Made by a program: the position numbers and the translations under genes. Positions 23,290-34,744 of a stretch of DNA of 64,000 bases are shown here, in pieces. The DNA lies in assembly GCA_949358305.1 (NCBI GenBank), contig CASHSZ010000071.1, forward strand, positions 1 to 64,000, written 5' to 3'. This stretch comes from Strigamia acuminata. Lineage: Eukaryota; Arthropoda; Chilopoda; Geophilomorpha; Linotaeniidae. The notes beneath the pieces are model-generated. The model did not search any database and was not told the origin of the DNA. It saw only the letters and a list, made by a program, of their open reading frames with translations. Each line of letters begins with the position of its first letter. The stretch's first letter is position 1.

Positions 23290-23381
23290 GTAAAACCAAA
23301 AACAGGATTCGAGATTAATGTCTATGAATGTTGTACGCGTTTTCACGTACGTGTTGTCGGTTGTTGATTTTTTCGATTTAC
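23290..23381 (+). repeat. AT-rich 92-bp box, copy 15
   Basis: Variant gt / cacg / tttac-gcc. Confidence 0.95.
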
Positions 23382-23646
23382 GCCGTAACGGCCCGTTAAC
23401 GGCCCGTTAACGGCCCGTCAACGGCCCGTCAACGGCCCGCAACGGCCCGCACGGGCCGTTAACGGGCCGTCGACGATCCCGTCACGATCCCGCAACGGCC
23501 CGCACGGGCCGTTAACGGGCCGCTGACGGTCCCGTCACGATCCCGTCACGGCCTTCGTTCCCGGACTTCGGCTCGCCGACGGCCCGTACGACCTCACGCG
23601 GGCCGTTAACGGGCCGTTAACGGCCCGTTAACGGCCCGTTAACGGC

Positions 23647-23738
23647 GTAAAACCAAAAACAGGATTCGAGATTAATGTCTATGAATGTTGTACGCGTTTT
23701 CATGTACGTGTTGTCGGTTGTTGATTTTTTCGATTCAC
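23647..23738 (+). repeat. AT-rich 92-bp box, copy 16
   Basis: Variant gt / catg / ttcac-gcc. Confidence 0.95.
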
Positions 23739-24121
23739 GCCGTAACGGCCCGTTAACGGCCCGTTAACGGCCCGTCAACGGCCCGTCAACGGCCCGCAAC
23801 GGCCCGCACGGGCCGTTAACGGGCCGTCGACGATCCCGTCACGATCCCGCAACGGCCCGCACGGGCCGTTAACGGGCCGCTGACGGTCCCGTCACGATCC
23901 CGCAACGGCCCGCACGGGCCGTTAACGGGCCGTCGACGATCCCGTCACGATCCCGCAACGGCCCGCACGGGCCGTTAACGGGCCGCTGACGGTCCCGTCA
24001 CGATCCCGCAACGGCCCGCACGGGCCGTTAACGGGCCGTCGACGGTCCCGTCACGATCCCGCAACGGCCCGCACGGGCCGTTAACGGCCCGTTAACGGCC
24101 CGTTAACGGCCCGTTAACGGG

Positions 24122-24213
24122 GCAAAACCGAAAACAGGATTCGAGATTAATGTCTATGAATGTTGTACGCGTTTTCACGTACGTGTTGTCGGTTGTTGAT
24201 TTTTTCGATTCAC
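24122..24213 (+). repeat. AT-rich 92-bp box, copy 17
   Basis: Variant gcaaaaccg / cacg / ttcac-gcc. Confidence 0.95.
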
Positions 24214-24478
24214 GCCGTAACGGCCCGTTAACGGCCCGTTAACGGCCCGTCAACGGCCCGTCAACGGCCCGCAACGGCCCGCACGGGCCGTTAACGGGCC
24301 GTCGACGATCCCGTCACGATCCCGCAACGGCCCGCACGGGCCGTTAACGGGCCGCTGACGGTCCCGTCACGATCCCGTCACGGCCTTCGTTCCCGGACTT
24401 CGGCTCGCCGACGGCCCGTACGACCTCACGCGGGCCGTTAACGGGCCGTTAACGGCCCGTTAACGGCCCGTTAACGGC

Positions 24479-24570
24479 GTAAAACCAAAAACAGGATTCG
24501 AGATTAATGTCTATGAATGTTGTACGCGTTTTCATGTACGTGTTGTCGGTTGTTGATTTTTTCGATTCAC
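24479..24570 (+). repeat. AT-rich 92-bp box, copy 18
   Basis: Variant gt / catg / ttcac-gcc; first member of the 114-bp duplication. Confidence 0.95.
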
Positions 24571-24592
24571 GCCGTAACGGCCCGTTAACGGC

Positions 24593-24684
24593 GTAAAACC
24601 AAAAACAGGATTCGAGATTAATGTCTATGAATGTTGTACGCGTTTTCATGTACGTGTTGTCGGTTGTTGATTTTTTCGATTCAC
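24593..24684 (+). repeat. AT-rich 92-bp box, copy 19
   Basis: Variant gt / catg / ttcac-gcc; second member of the 114-bp duplication, absent from unit 1. Confidence 0.95.
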
Positions 24685-25067
24685 GCCGTAACGGCCCGTT
24701 AACGGCCCGTTAACGGCCCGTCAACGGCCCGTCAACGGCCCGCAACGGCCCGCACGGGCCGTTAACGGGCCGTCGACGATCCCGTCACGATCCCGCAACG
24801 GCCCGCACGGGCCGTTAACGGGCCGCTGACGGTCCCGTCACGATCCCGCAACGGCCCGCACGGGCCGTTAACGGGCCGTCGACGATCCCGTCACGATCCC
24901 GCAACGGCCCGCACGGGCCGTTAACGGGCCGCTGACGGTCCCGTCACGATCCCGCAACGGCCCGCACGGGCCGTTAACGGGCCGTCGACGGTCCCGTCAC
25001 GATCCCGCAACGGCCCGCACGGGCCGTTAACGGCCCGTTAACGGCCCGTTAACGGCCCGTTAACGGG

Positions 25068-25159
25068 GCAAAACCGAAAACAGGATTCGAGATTAATGTC
25101 TATGAATGTTGTACGCGTTTTCACGTACGTGTTGTCGGTTGTTGATTTTTTCGATTTAC
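25068..25159 (+). repeat. AT-rich 92-bp box, copy 20
   Basis: Variant gcaaaaccg / cacg / tttac-gcc. Confidence 0.95.
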
Positions 25160-25424
25160 GCCGTAACGGCCCGTTAACGGCCCGTTAACGGCCCGTCAAC
25201 GGCCCGTCAACGGCCCGCAACGGCCCGCACGGGCCGTTAACGGGCCGTCGACGATCCCGTCACGATCCCGCAACGGCCCGCACGGGCCGTTAACGGGCCG
25301 CTGACGGTCCCGTCACGATCCCGTCACGGCCTTCGTTCCCGGACTTCGGCTCGCCGACGGCCCGTACGACCTCACGCGGGCCGTTAACGGGCCGTTAACG
25401 GCCCGTTAACGGCCCGTTAACGGC

Positions 25425-25516
25425 GTAAAACCAAAAACAGGATTCGAGATTAATGTCTATGAATGTTGTACGCGTTTTCATGTACGTGTTGTCGGTTGTT
25501 GATTTTTTCGATTCAC
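25425..25516 (+). repeat. AT-rich 92-bp box, copy 21
   Basis: Variant gt / catg / ttcac-gcc. Confidence 0.95.
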
Positions 25517-25899
25517 GCCGTAACGGCCCGTTAACGGCCCGTTAACGGCCCGTCAACGGCCCGTCAACGGCCCGCAACGGCCCGCACGGGCCGTTAACGG
25601 GCCGTCGACGATCCCGTCACGATCCCGCAACGGCCCGCACGGGCCGTTAACGGGCCGCTGACGGTCCCGTCACGATCCCGCAACGGCCCGCACGGGCCGT
25701 TAACGGGCCGTCGACGATCCCGTCACGATCCCGCAACGGCCCGCACGGGCCGTTAACGGGCCGCTGACGGTCCCGTCACGATCCCGCAACGGCCCGCACG
25801 GGCCGTTAACGGGCCGTCGACGGTCCCGTCACGATCCCGCAACGGCCCGCACGGGCCGTTAACGGCCCGTTAACGGCCCGTTAACGGCCCGTTAACGGG

Positions 25900-25991
25900 G
25901 CAAAACCGAAAACAGGATTCGAGATTAATGTCTATGAATGTTGTACGCGTTTTCATGTACGTGTTGTCGGTTGTTGATTTTTTCGATTCAC
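25900..25991 (+). repeat. AT-rich 92-bp box, copy 22
   Basis: Variant gcaaaaccg / catg / ttcac-gcc. Confidence 0.95.
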
Positions 25992-26320
25992 GCCGTAACG
26001 GCCCGTTAACGGCCCGTTAACGGCCCGTCAACGGCCCGTCAACGGCCCGCAACGGCCCGCACGGGCCGTTAACGGGCCGTCGACGATCCCGTCACGATCC
26101 CGCAACGGCCCGCACGGGCCGTTAACGGGCCGCCGACGGTCCCGTCACGGTCCCGTCACGGCGCGTGCGGGCCGTTAACGGGCCGCCGACAGTCCCGTCA
26201 CGATCCCGTCACGGCCTTCGTTCCCGGACTTCGGCTCGCCGACGGCCCGTACGACCTCACGCGGGCCGTTAACGGGCCGTTAACGGGCCGTTAACGGCCC
26301 GTTAACGGCCCGTTAACGGC

Positions 26321-26412
26321 GTAAAACCAAAAACAGGATTCGAGATTAATGTCTATGAATGTTGTACGCGTTTTCACGTACGTGTTGTCGGTTGTTGATT
26401 TTTTCGATTTAC
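26321..26412 (+). repeat. AT-rich 92-bp box, copy 23
   Basis: Variant gt / cacg / tttac-gccgtt; last box before M. Confidence 0.95.
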
Positions 26413-27373
26413 GCCGTTAACGGCCCGTTAACGGCCCGTTAACGGCCCGTCAACGGCCCGCATGGAGTCGTACGGGCCGTTAACGGGCCGCCGACGGTCC
26501 CGTCACGGTCCCGTCACGGCGCGTGCGGGCCGTTAACGGGCCGCCAACGGTCCCGTCACGATCCCGTCACGGCCCGTGCGGGCCGTTAACGGGCCGCCGA
26601 CGGTCCCGTCACGATCCCGTAACGGCCCGTTACGGCCAAGGGCCGTAACGGGATAACTGAGAGAGTCGGGTGCGAGACCACGTGACCCGGAGTGTGGTTT
26701 TTGGGGGCGAGGGCCGTCCTCCGACCGCGCCGTGACGCGCCCCGGGTCGGATCAAGAGGCGACCCGGTCGGAAACCGAACCTCGGGGTTCCTCGGGGCGT
26801 GGTTTTTTGGGGACGGGGGGAGGGGGGGATTGGGTCGCGTGCTCCGACCGCGCCGCAACGCGCCGTGGGTCGGTCACCAACCTTTGTCAATATTTTATAA
26901 ATTTCCACGGAATTTCAACAATGTTTTACATAAGTCCGTCAAATCGGGCAGAAATATCCCGTACAATGTCGCTGCAATTCTGTGGAAATTTATCAGATAT
27001 TGACAAAATTCGGTGACGGGCGGAAGGGCGATTCCCGGGCGGAAGAGAGAGAGAGAGAGAGAAAGGGGGGACGGCCGGCGCCTACGCCGACGGGGCGCGG
27101 AGGGCGAGTGCACTGTTCACGCATGTGGGCGCGTGTGGACGCTCGATTTACTGGCGCGTTGGACAAGTCAAAAAAAATTTCCCAATGTCTGACAAAAATT
27201 CCATCGAATCACGGCAATATTTGACAACACTTGCACAGATTTTTAGCAACATTCACCGGCGAGGTCGTTGATGAACTCGCTTTACCCCGATGAATCTCGC
27301 GCGACAACAACCCTGCGAAAATACCAAATCTCGTACGAATAATAAACACGGCGCAAACCGCACAAAAATCCAC

Positions 27374-28109
27374 GACATAAAATCGAATGTCGTCTATCGG
27401 CACTCTCAGCATTCCCCCGGACATTTTCCGGAAGAGTTTGGTCCGGCCGGAATCCGAGGAATAGTCACTCCCAAAGTGCGGATTTTGCGGGTGCACTCGC
27501 TTCCGAAGGATAGGCAAAGCAGGCGTGCGGACGCGACGCCCGGACGCGGCCGGACGGGGACCAGTCGGCGCTTAACCTTGGGGTATGTGTGCGGATTTTG
27601 TCGGGGGCGAAAGGGTCCCGCTTTTTAACATTACGGCGGCCTATACGTTGTTTCGTTGATCGCGACTGTGATGCGGAATTTGCGGATGTTGTTTTGGCCG
27701 AGTAGTTCGTGCGACCGAGCGCGTTTTGTTCGTTGCTTTTCGGTGTTCGGTGGGTTTTGTGACCGGTCAAGGGTTTCGCTAAAACGTGGTTTTTGTGACG
27801 GGAGGGAGGGGGGATCGGTTCATGTGCTCCGAACGCGCCGCGACGCGCCGTGACTTGGGCCAAAAACGACCCGGTCGGAAACCGGGTCCCGGGCTTCGTC
27901 GAGGCGTGGTTTTTGAGAACGGGGGGAGGGGGGGATCGGGTCGCGTGCTCCGAAAGCGCCGCGACGCGCCGTGACTTGGGCCAAAAACGACCCGGTCGGA
28001 AACCGGGTCCCGGGCTTCGTCGAGGCGTGGTCCCGATCGGGACAAACTCTTCCGGAAAATGTCCGGTGGAATGTTGAGAGTGTCGATGGACGACGTTCGA
28101 GTTTATATC
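27374..28109. mobile_element. Candidate inverted-repeat element inside M, copy 2
   Basis: Arms about 27374-27446 and 28038-28109. The two 120-bp K-like units lie at 27785-28024. Confidence 0.55.
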
Positions 28110-28334
28110 GTAAGTAAGTAAGTATCTGACAAAACTTGCACAGAATTTTGTCAACATTTGATAAATTTCCACAGAATTTAACGTTGTTTTGCTAAAACCT
28201 GCGGAAACGTGTCTAGTCGGGCAGAAACGTCTCGTAAAATGTTGCTGAAATTCCGTGGAAATTTGTCAAAAATTGACAAAAGTTGGTGACCGACCCACAT
28301 CGCGTTGCGGCGCGGTCGGAGCACGCGACCCGAT

Positions 28335-28350
28335 CCCCCCCCCCCCCCCC
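28335..28350. repeat. Poly-C tract, 16 C (copy 2)
   Basis: Sixteen C, then T and six C. Confidence 0.85.
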
Positions 28351-28421
28351 TCCCCCCGTCCCCAAAAAACCACGCCTCGAGGAACCCCGAGGTTCGGTTT
28401 CCGACCGGGTCGCCTCTTGAT

Positions 28422-29401
28422 CCGACTCGGGGCGCGTCACGGCGCGGTCGGAGGACGGCCCTCGCCCCCAAAAACCACACTCCGGGTCACGTGGTCTCGC
28501 ACTCGACTTTTTCAGTTTTCCCGTTTTCGGCCCGTTACGGCCAAGGACCGTAACGGGTCGAAAACGGGCCGCAACGGGTCGAAAACGGCCGCAACGGGTC
28601 GAAAACGGCCCGCACGGGCCGTTAACGGGCCGCCGACGGTCCCGTCACAATCCCGTAACGGCTCGCACGGGCCGTTAACGGGCCGCCGACGGTCCCGTCA
28701 CGATCCCGTAACGGCTCGCACGGGCCGTTAACGGGCCGCCGACGGTTCCGTAACTATCCCGTAACGGCCCGCACGGGCCGTTAACGGGCCGCCGACGATC
28801 CCGTCACGACCCCGTAACGGCCCGTACGACCTCATGCGGGCCGTTAACGGGCCGTTAACGGGCCGTTAACGGCCCGTTAACGGCGTAAAACCAAAAACAG
28901 GATTCGAGATTAATGTCTATGAATGTTGTACGCGTTTTCATGTACGTGTTGTCGGTTGTTGATTTTTTCGATTTACACCGTCACGGCCCGTTAACGGCCC
29001 GTTAACGGCCCGTTAACGGCCCGTTACGATCCCGTAACGGCCCGCACGGGCCGTTAACGGGCCGCCGACGGTCCCGTCACGATCCCGTAACGGCCCGCAC
29101 GGGCCGTTAACGGGCCGCCGACGGTCCCGTCACGGTCCCGTAACGGCTCGCACGGGCCGTTAACGGGCCGCCGACGGTCCCGTCACGGTCCCGTAACGGC
29201 CTTCGTTCCCGGACTTCGGCTCGCCGACGGCCCGTGCGACCTCATGCGGGCCGCTAACGGGCCGTCAACGGGCCGTTAACGGCCCGTTTTCGACCCGCTA
29301 CGGCCCGTCACGGCCTGTTGGCCGTGCGACCCGTGACTCGGAGTGTGGTTTTTGGGGACGAGGGCCGTCCTCCGGCCGCGCCGCGACGCGCCGCGGGTCG
29401 G
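28422..29401 (+). repeat. G block, post-M class (980 bp)
   Basis: First block of unit 3; right K end 29332-29401, box at 28885. Confidence 0.92.
28885..28976 (+). repeat. AT-rich 92-bp box, copy 24
   Basis: Variant gt / catg / tttac-acc. Confidence 0.95.
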
Positions 29402-31043
29402 ACAAGAAACGACCCGGTCGGAAACCGAACCTCAGTGTCCAATCGGGCAGAAATTGTGCGAAAGTTTAACCAAAAATGGCCAAAAGTCGGTGCAAGTTTT
29501 GCACGCAACAAACGTCCGATGTGACAGTGCCCATGCGGGTTGGACGTGCATGTGGGCGCGTGTGGGCGCTCGATTTACCGGCCCGTTGGACGAGTTAAAC
29601 CAAAATTTCCCAATATCTTGCATAAATTTAAAGAAGATTTGACAGATTTCCAGATTTTAAGCGATGTTTTACATAAGTCCGTCCCATTGCTGAAATTCCG
29701 TGAAAATTTGTCAAAAATTGACAAAAGTCTGTGCAAATTTAGTCAGAAATAGGAAACAAAAAATTTAAAATTCGTCCAACGCGCCAGTAAATCGAGCGCG
29801 CCCATGGACAGTGCGCCGGCGGGAGCCCCGGCCGTCCTCTCTCTCTCTCTCTCTCGGCCGCCAAGGCTCGCCCCTCCGCCCGTCGGCGGGAGCCCCGACC
29901 GTCCCCCCTCTCTCTTTCGGCCGCCAAAGGATCGCCCCTCCGCTCGTCACAGATTTTTGTCAATATTTGATGAATTTCAACAGATTTTCAGCAATATTTT
30001 ACAGGACATTTCTGCTCTTTTGGATACATTTTCAAAGGTTTTATTGCTAAAATTCTGGGGAAATTTATCAAATATTGACAAAAAATCGATGCAAGTTTTG
30101 TCAGAAATTGATAAAATCTTCTTAAACTCGTCCAACGCGCCGGCGAGTGCACATGCGGGGACAGTGGGCACGTCCAGCCCGCGTGCACACTGTCAGATCG
30201 GGCGGTTTCGGGCACAGTTTGATCCGGGCAAATATCTAGCAAAACTTGCACCGATTTTTTGTCAATTTTAGACAAATTTCAGCGATATTTTACGAGACAT
30301 TTCTGCTCGATTGGACACATTTCCAGGGGTTTTTTGTAAAACATTGATAAAATTCCGTGGAAATTTATCAAATATTGGCAAAATTCGGTGCTAATTTTGT
30401 CAAAAATTAGGAAAAAAAAATTTTCAAAACTTGTCCAACGTGCCGGTAAATCGAGCGCCCACATGCCTAGATAGTGCACGCCCAACCCGCCAAGGCTCGC
30501 CCCTCCGCCCGTTGGCGGGAGCCCCGGCCGTCCCCTCTCTCTCTCTTTCTCTCTCTCTCTCGGGCGCCCGGAGCTCGCCCCTCCGCCCGTCACCGACTTT
30601 TGACACAATTTTTGATGAAATTCAACGGAATTTTAGCAACGTTTTACAAAAAACCTGTGGAAATGTGTCCAACCGGGCAGAAATGTGTCGTAAAATGTTG
30701 CCGAAATTCTGTGAAAATTTGTCACAAATTGCCAAAAGTCGGTGCAAGTATTGCTAGATTTGGGCGCATCAAACTGTGCCGAGATCTGACAGTGTCCACG
30801 CGGTTTTGAAGCGCCCACTGTCGACGCACGTGGGCGCTCAATTTACCGGCGCGTTGGACGAGTTTTGAAAAAAGTTTTTTCCTAATTTCTGACAAAACTT
30901 GCACCGAATTTTGTCAATATGTGATAAATTTCCATGGATTTTAAGCAATGTTTTACAGAAGTCCGTCCCATCGGGCAGAAACGTCTCGTAAAATGTCGCT
31001 GAAATTCCGTGAAAATCTGTCAAAAATTGACAAAAGTTGGTGA
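29402..31043 (+). repeat. T block, single 1015-class unit
   Basis: One unit, 29734-30744, carrying the 4-bp deletion typical of the first T block after M; tail 30745-31043. Confidence 0.9.
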
Positions 31044-32087
31044 CCGACCCGCGGCGCGTCACGGCGCGGTCGGAGGACGGCCCTCGTCCCCAAAAACCAC
31101 ACTCCGGGTCACGTGGTCTCGCACTCGACTTTTTCAGTTTTCCCGTTTTCGGCCCGTTACGGCCAAGGACCGTAACGGGTCGAAAACGGGCCGCAACGGG
31201 TCGAAAACGGCCGCAACGGGTCGAAAACGGCCCGCACGGGCCGTTAACGGGCCGCCGACGGTCCCGTCACAATCCCGTAACGGCTCGCACGGGCCGTTAA
31301 CGGGCCGCCGACGGTCCCGTCACGATCCCGTAACGGCTCGCACGGGCCGTTAACGGGCCGCCGACGGTTCCGTAACTATCCCGTAACGGCCCGCACGGGC
31401 CGTTAACGGGCCGCCGACGGTCCCGTCACGACCCCGTAACGGCCCGTACGACCTCATGCGGGCCGTTAACGGGCCGTTAACGGGCCGTTAACGGGCCGTT
31501 AACGGCCCGTTAACGGCGTAAAACCAAAAACAGGATTCGAGATTAATGTCTATGAATGTTGTACGCGTTTTCATGTACGTGTTGTCGGTTGTTGATTTTT
31601 TCGATTTACACCGTCACGGCCCGTTAACGGCCCGTTAACGGCCCGTTAACGGCCCGTCAACGGCCCGCATGGGGTCGCACGGGCCGTTAACGGGCCGCCG
31701 ACGGTCCCGTCACGATCCCGTAACGGCCCGCACGGGCCGTTAACGGGCCGCCGACGGTCCCGTCACGATTCCGTAACGGCTCGCACGGGCCGTTAACGGG
31801 CCGCCGACGGTCCCGTCACGATCCCGTAACGGCTCGCACGGGCCGTTAACGGGCCGCCGACGGTCCCGTCACGGTCCCGTAACGGCCTTCGTTCCCGGAC
31901 TTCGGCTCGCCGACGGCCCGTGCGACCTCATGCGGGCCGCTAACGGGCCGTCAACGGGCCGTTAACGGCCCGTTTTCGACCCGCTACGGCCCGTCACGGC
32001 CTGTTGGCCGTGCGACCCGTGACTCGGAGTGTGGTTTTTGGGGACGAGGGCCGTCCTCCGGCCGCGCCGCGACGCGCCGCGGGTCGG
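31044..32087 (+). repeat. G block, T-T class (1044 bp)
   Basis: Same length and box variant as 3595-4638. Confidence 0.92.
31518..31609 (+). repeat. AT-rich 92-bp box, copy 25
   Basis: Variant gt / catg / tttac-acc. Confidence 0.95.
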
Positions 32088-33733
32088 ACAAGAAACGACC
32101 CGGTCGGAAACCGAACCTCAGTGTCCAATCGGGCAGAAATTGTGCGGAAGTTTAACCAAAAATGGCCAAAAGTCGGTGCAAGTTTTGCACGCAACAAACG
32201 TCCGATGTGACAGTGCCCATGCGGGTTGGACGTGCATGTGGGCGCGTGTGGGCGCTCGATTTACCGGCCCGTTGGACGAGTTAAACCAAAATTTCCCAAT
32301 ATCTTGCATAAATTTAAAGAAGATTTGACAGATTTCCAGATTTTAAGCGATGTTTTACATAAGTCCGTCCCATTGCTGAAATTCCGTGAAAATTTGTCAA
32401 AAATTGACAAAAGTCTGTGCAAATTTTGTCAGAAATAGGAAACAAAAAATTTAAAATTCGTCCAACGCGCCAGTAAATCGAGCGCGCCCATGCGTGGACA
32501 GTGCGCCGGCGGGAGCCCCGGCCGTCCTCTCTCTCTCTCTCTCTCGGCCGCCAAGGCTCGCCCCTCCGCCCGTCGGCGGGAGCCCCGACCGTCCCCCCTC
32601 TCTCTTTCGGCCGCCAAAGGATCGCCCCTCCGCTCGTCACAGATTTTTGTCAATATTTGATGAATTTCAACAGATTTTCAGCAATATTTTACAGGACATT
32701 TCTGCTCTTTTGGATACATTTTCAAAGGTTTTATTGCTAAAATTCTGGGGAAATTTATCAAAAATTGACAAAAAATCGATGCAAGTTTTGTCAGAAACTG
32801 ATAAAATCTTCTTAAACTCGTCCAACGCGCCGGCGAGTGCACATGCGGGGACAGTGGGCACGTCCAGCCCGCGTGCACACTGTCAGATCGGGCGGTTTCG
32901 GGCACAGTTTGATCCGGGCAAATATCTAGCAAAACTTGCACCGATTTTTTGTCAATTTTAGACAAATTTCAGCGATATTTTACGAGACATTTCTGCTCGA
33001 TTGGACACATTTCCAGGGGTTTTTTGTAAAACATTGATAAAATTCCGTGGAAATTTATCAAATATTGGCAAAATTCGGTGCTAATTTTGTCAAAAATTAG
33101 GAAAAAAAAATTTTCAAAACTTGTCCAACGTGCCGGTAAATCGAGCGCCCACATGCCTAGATAGTGCACGCCCAACCCGCCAAGGCTCGCCCCTCCGCCC
33201 GTTGGCGGGAGCCCCGGCCGTCCCCTCTCTCTCTCTTTCTCTCTCTCTCTCGGGCGCCCGGAGCTCGCCCCTCCGCCCGTCACCGACTTTTGACACAATT
33301 TTTGATGAAATTCAACGGAATTTTAGCAACGTTTTACAAAAAACCTGTGGAAATGTGTCCAACCGGGCAGAAATGTGTCGTAAAATGTTGCCGAAATTCT
33401 GTGAAAATTTGTCACAAATTGCCAAAAGTCGGTGCAAGTATTGCTAGATTTGGGCGCATCAAACTGTGCCGAGATCTGACAGTGTCCACGCGGTTTTGAA
33501 GCGCCCACTGTCGACGCACGTGGGCGCTCAATTTACCGGCGCGTTGGACGAGTTTTGAAAAAAGTTTTTTCCTAATTTCTGACAAAACTTGCACCGAATT
33601 TTGTCAATATGTGATAAATTTCCATGGATTTTAAGCAATGTTTTACAGAAGTCCGTCCCATCGGGCAGAAACGTCTCGTAAAATGTCGCTGAAATTCCGT
33701 GAAAATCTGTCAAAAATTGACAAAAGTTGGTGA
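32088..33733 (+). repeat. T block, single 1015-bp unit
   Basis: One unit, 32420-33434, with the aaaaattgac and cagaaactgat variants typical of non-first T blocks. Confidence 0.9.
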
Positions 33734-34744
33734 CCGACCCGCGGCGCGTCACGGCGCGGTCGGAGGACGGCCCTCGTCCCCAAAAACCACACTCCGGGTC
33801 ACGTGGTCTCGCACTCGACTTTTTCAGTTTTCCCGTTTTCGGCCCGTTACGGCCAAGGACCGTAACGGGTCGAAAACGGGCCGCAACGGGTCGAAAACGG
33901 CCGCAACGGGTCGAAAACGGCCCGCACGGGCCGTTAACGGGCCGCCGACGGTCCCGTCACAATCCCGTAACGGCTCGCACGGGCCGTTAACGGGCCGCCG
34001 ACGGTCCCGTCACGATCCCGTAACGGCTCGCACGGGCCGTTAACGGGCCGCCGACGGTTCCGTAACTATCCCGTAACGGCCCGCACGGGCCGTTAACGGG
34101 CCGCCGACGGTCCCGTCACGACCCCGTAACGGCCCGTACGACCTCATGCGGGCCGTTAACGGCCCGTTAACGGCGTAAAACCAAAAACAGGATTCGAGAT
34201 TAATGTCTATGAATGTTGTACGCGTTTTCATGTACGTGTTGTCGGTTGTTGATTTTTTCGATTTACAGCGTCACGGCCCGTTAACGGCCCGTTAACGGCC
34301 CGTTAACGGCCCGTCAACGGCCCGCATGGGGTCGCACGGGCCGTTAACGGGCCGCCGACGGTCCCGTCACGATCCCGTAACGGCCCGCACGGGCCGTTAA
34401 CGGGCCGCCGACGGTCCCGTCACGATTCCGTAACGGCTCGCACGGGCCGTTAACGGGCCGCCGACGGTCCCGTCACGATCCCGTAACGGCTCGCACGGGC
34501 CGTTAACGGGCCGCCGACGGTCCCGTCACGGTCCCGTAACGGCCTTCGTTCCCGGACTTCGGCTCGCCGACGGCCCGTGCGACCTCATGCGGGCCGCTAA
34601 CGGGCCGTCAACGGGCCGTTAACGGCCCGTTTTCGACCCGCTACGGCCCGTCACGGCCTGTTGGCCGTGCGACCCGTGACTCGGAGTGTGGTTTTTGGGG
34701 ACGAGGGCCGTCCTCCGGCCGCGCCGCGACGCGCCGCGGGTCGG
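33734..34744 (+). repeat. G block, T-T class, short form (1011 bp)
   Basis: It is 33 bp shorter than the 1044-bp form because three 11-bp units are missing just before the box at 34175. Confidence 0.92.
34175..34266 (+). repeat. AT-rich 92-bp box, copy 26
   Basis: Variant gt / catg / tttac-agc. Confidence 0.95.

Larger units (their letters stand above)
22501..26750 (+). repeat. Long G block (4250 bp, ten AT-rich boxes)
   Basis: Equivalent of 8315-12471 with two indels. About 21 bp of ccgttaacgg units are missing just before the box at 22933, which is preceded directly by ccgttaacgggc. A 114-bp tandem duplication adds an extra box: copies at 24479 and 24593 are separated by only about 22 bp. 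Box spacings are 357, 357, 475, 357, 114, 475, 357, 475 and 421. Confidence 0.92.
14144..28421 (+). repeat. Higher-order repeat unit 2 (G-T2-G-T3-Glong-M)
   Basis: This unit is 14278 bp and has the same module order as unit 1. The length difference is fully explained by three events: a 21-bp loss before the box at 22933, a 114-bp gain at the boxes 24479/24593, and one C fewer in the poly-C tract (16 against 17). It is joined head to tail with units 1 and 3. Confidence 0.9.
26751..28421 (+). repeat. M module, copy 2
   Basis: Equivalent of 12472-14143, one base shorter in the poly-C tract. The fold-back core lies at 26876-27016. Confidence 0.9.

Noticed and set aside
24449-24649. Minus-strand peptide MKTRTTFIDINLESCFWFY encoded by the AT-rich box
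   Set aside because: It is open only over the 92-bp box and continues into whatever array unit is adjacent. No common downstream protein exists because the units are not multiples of three.
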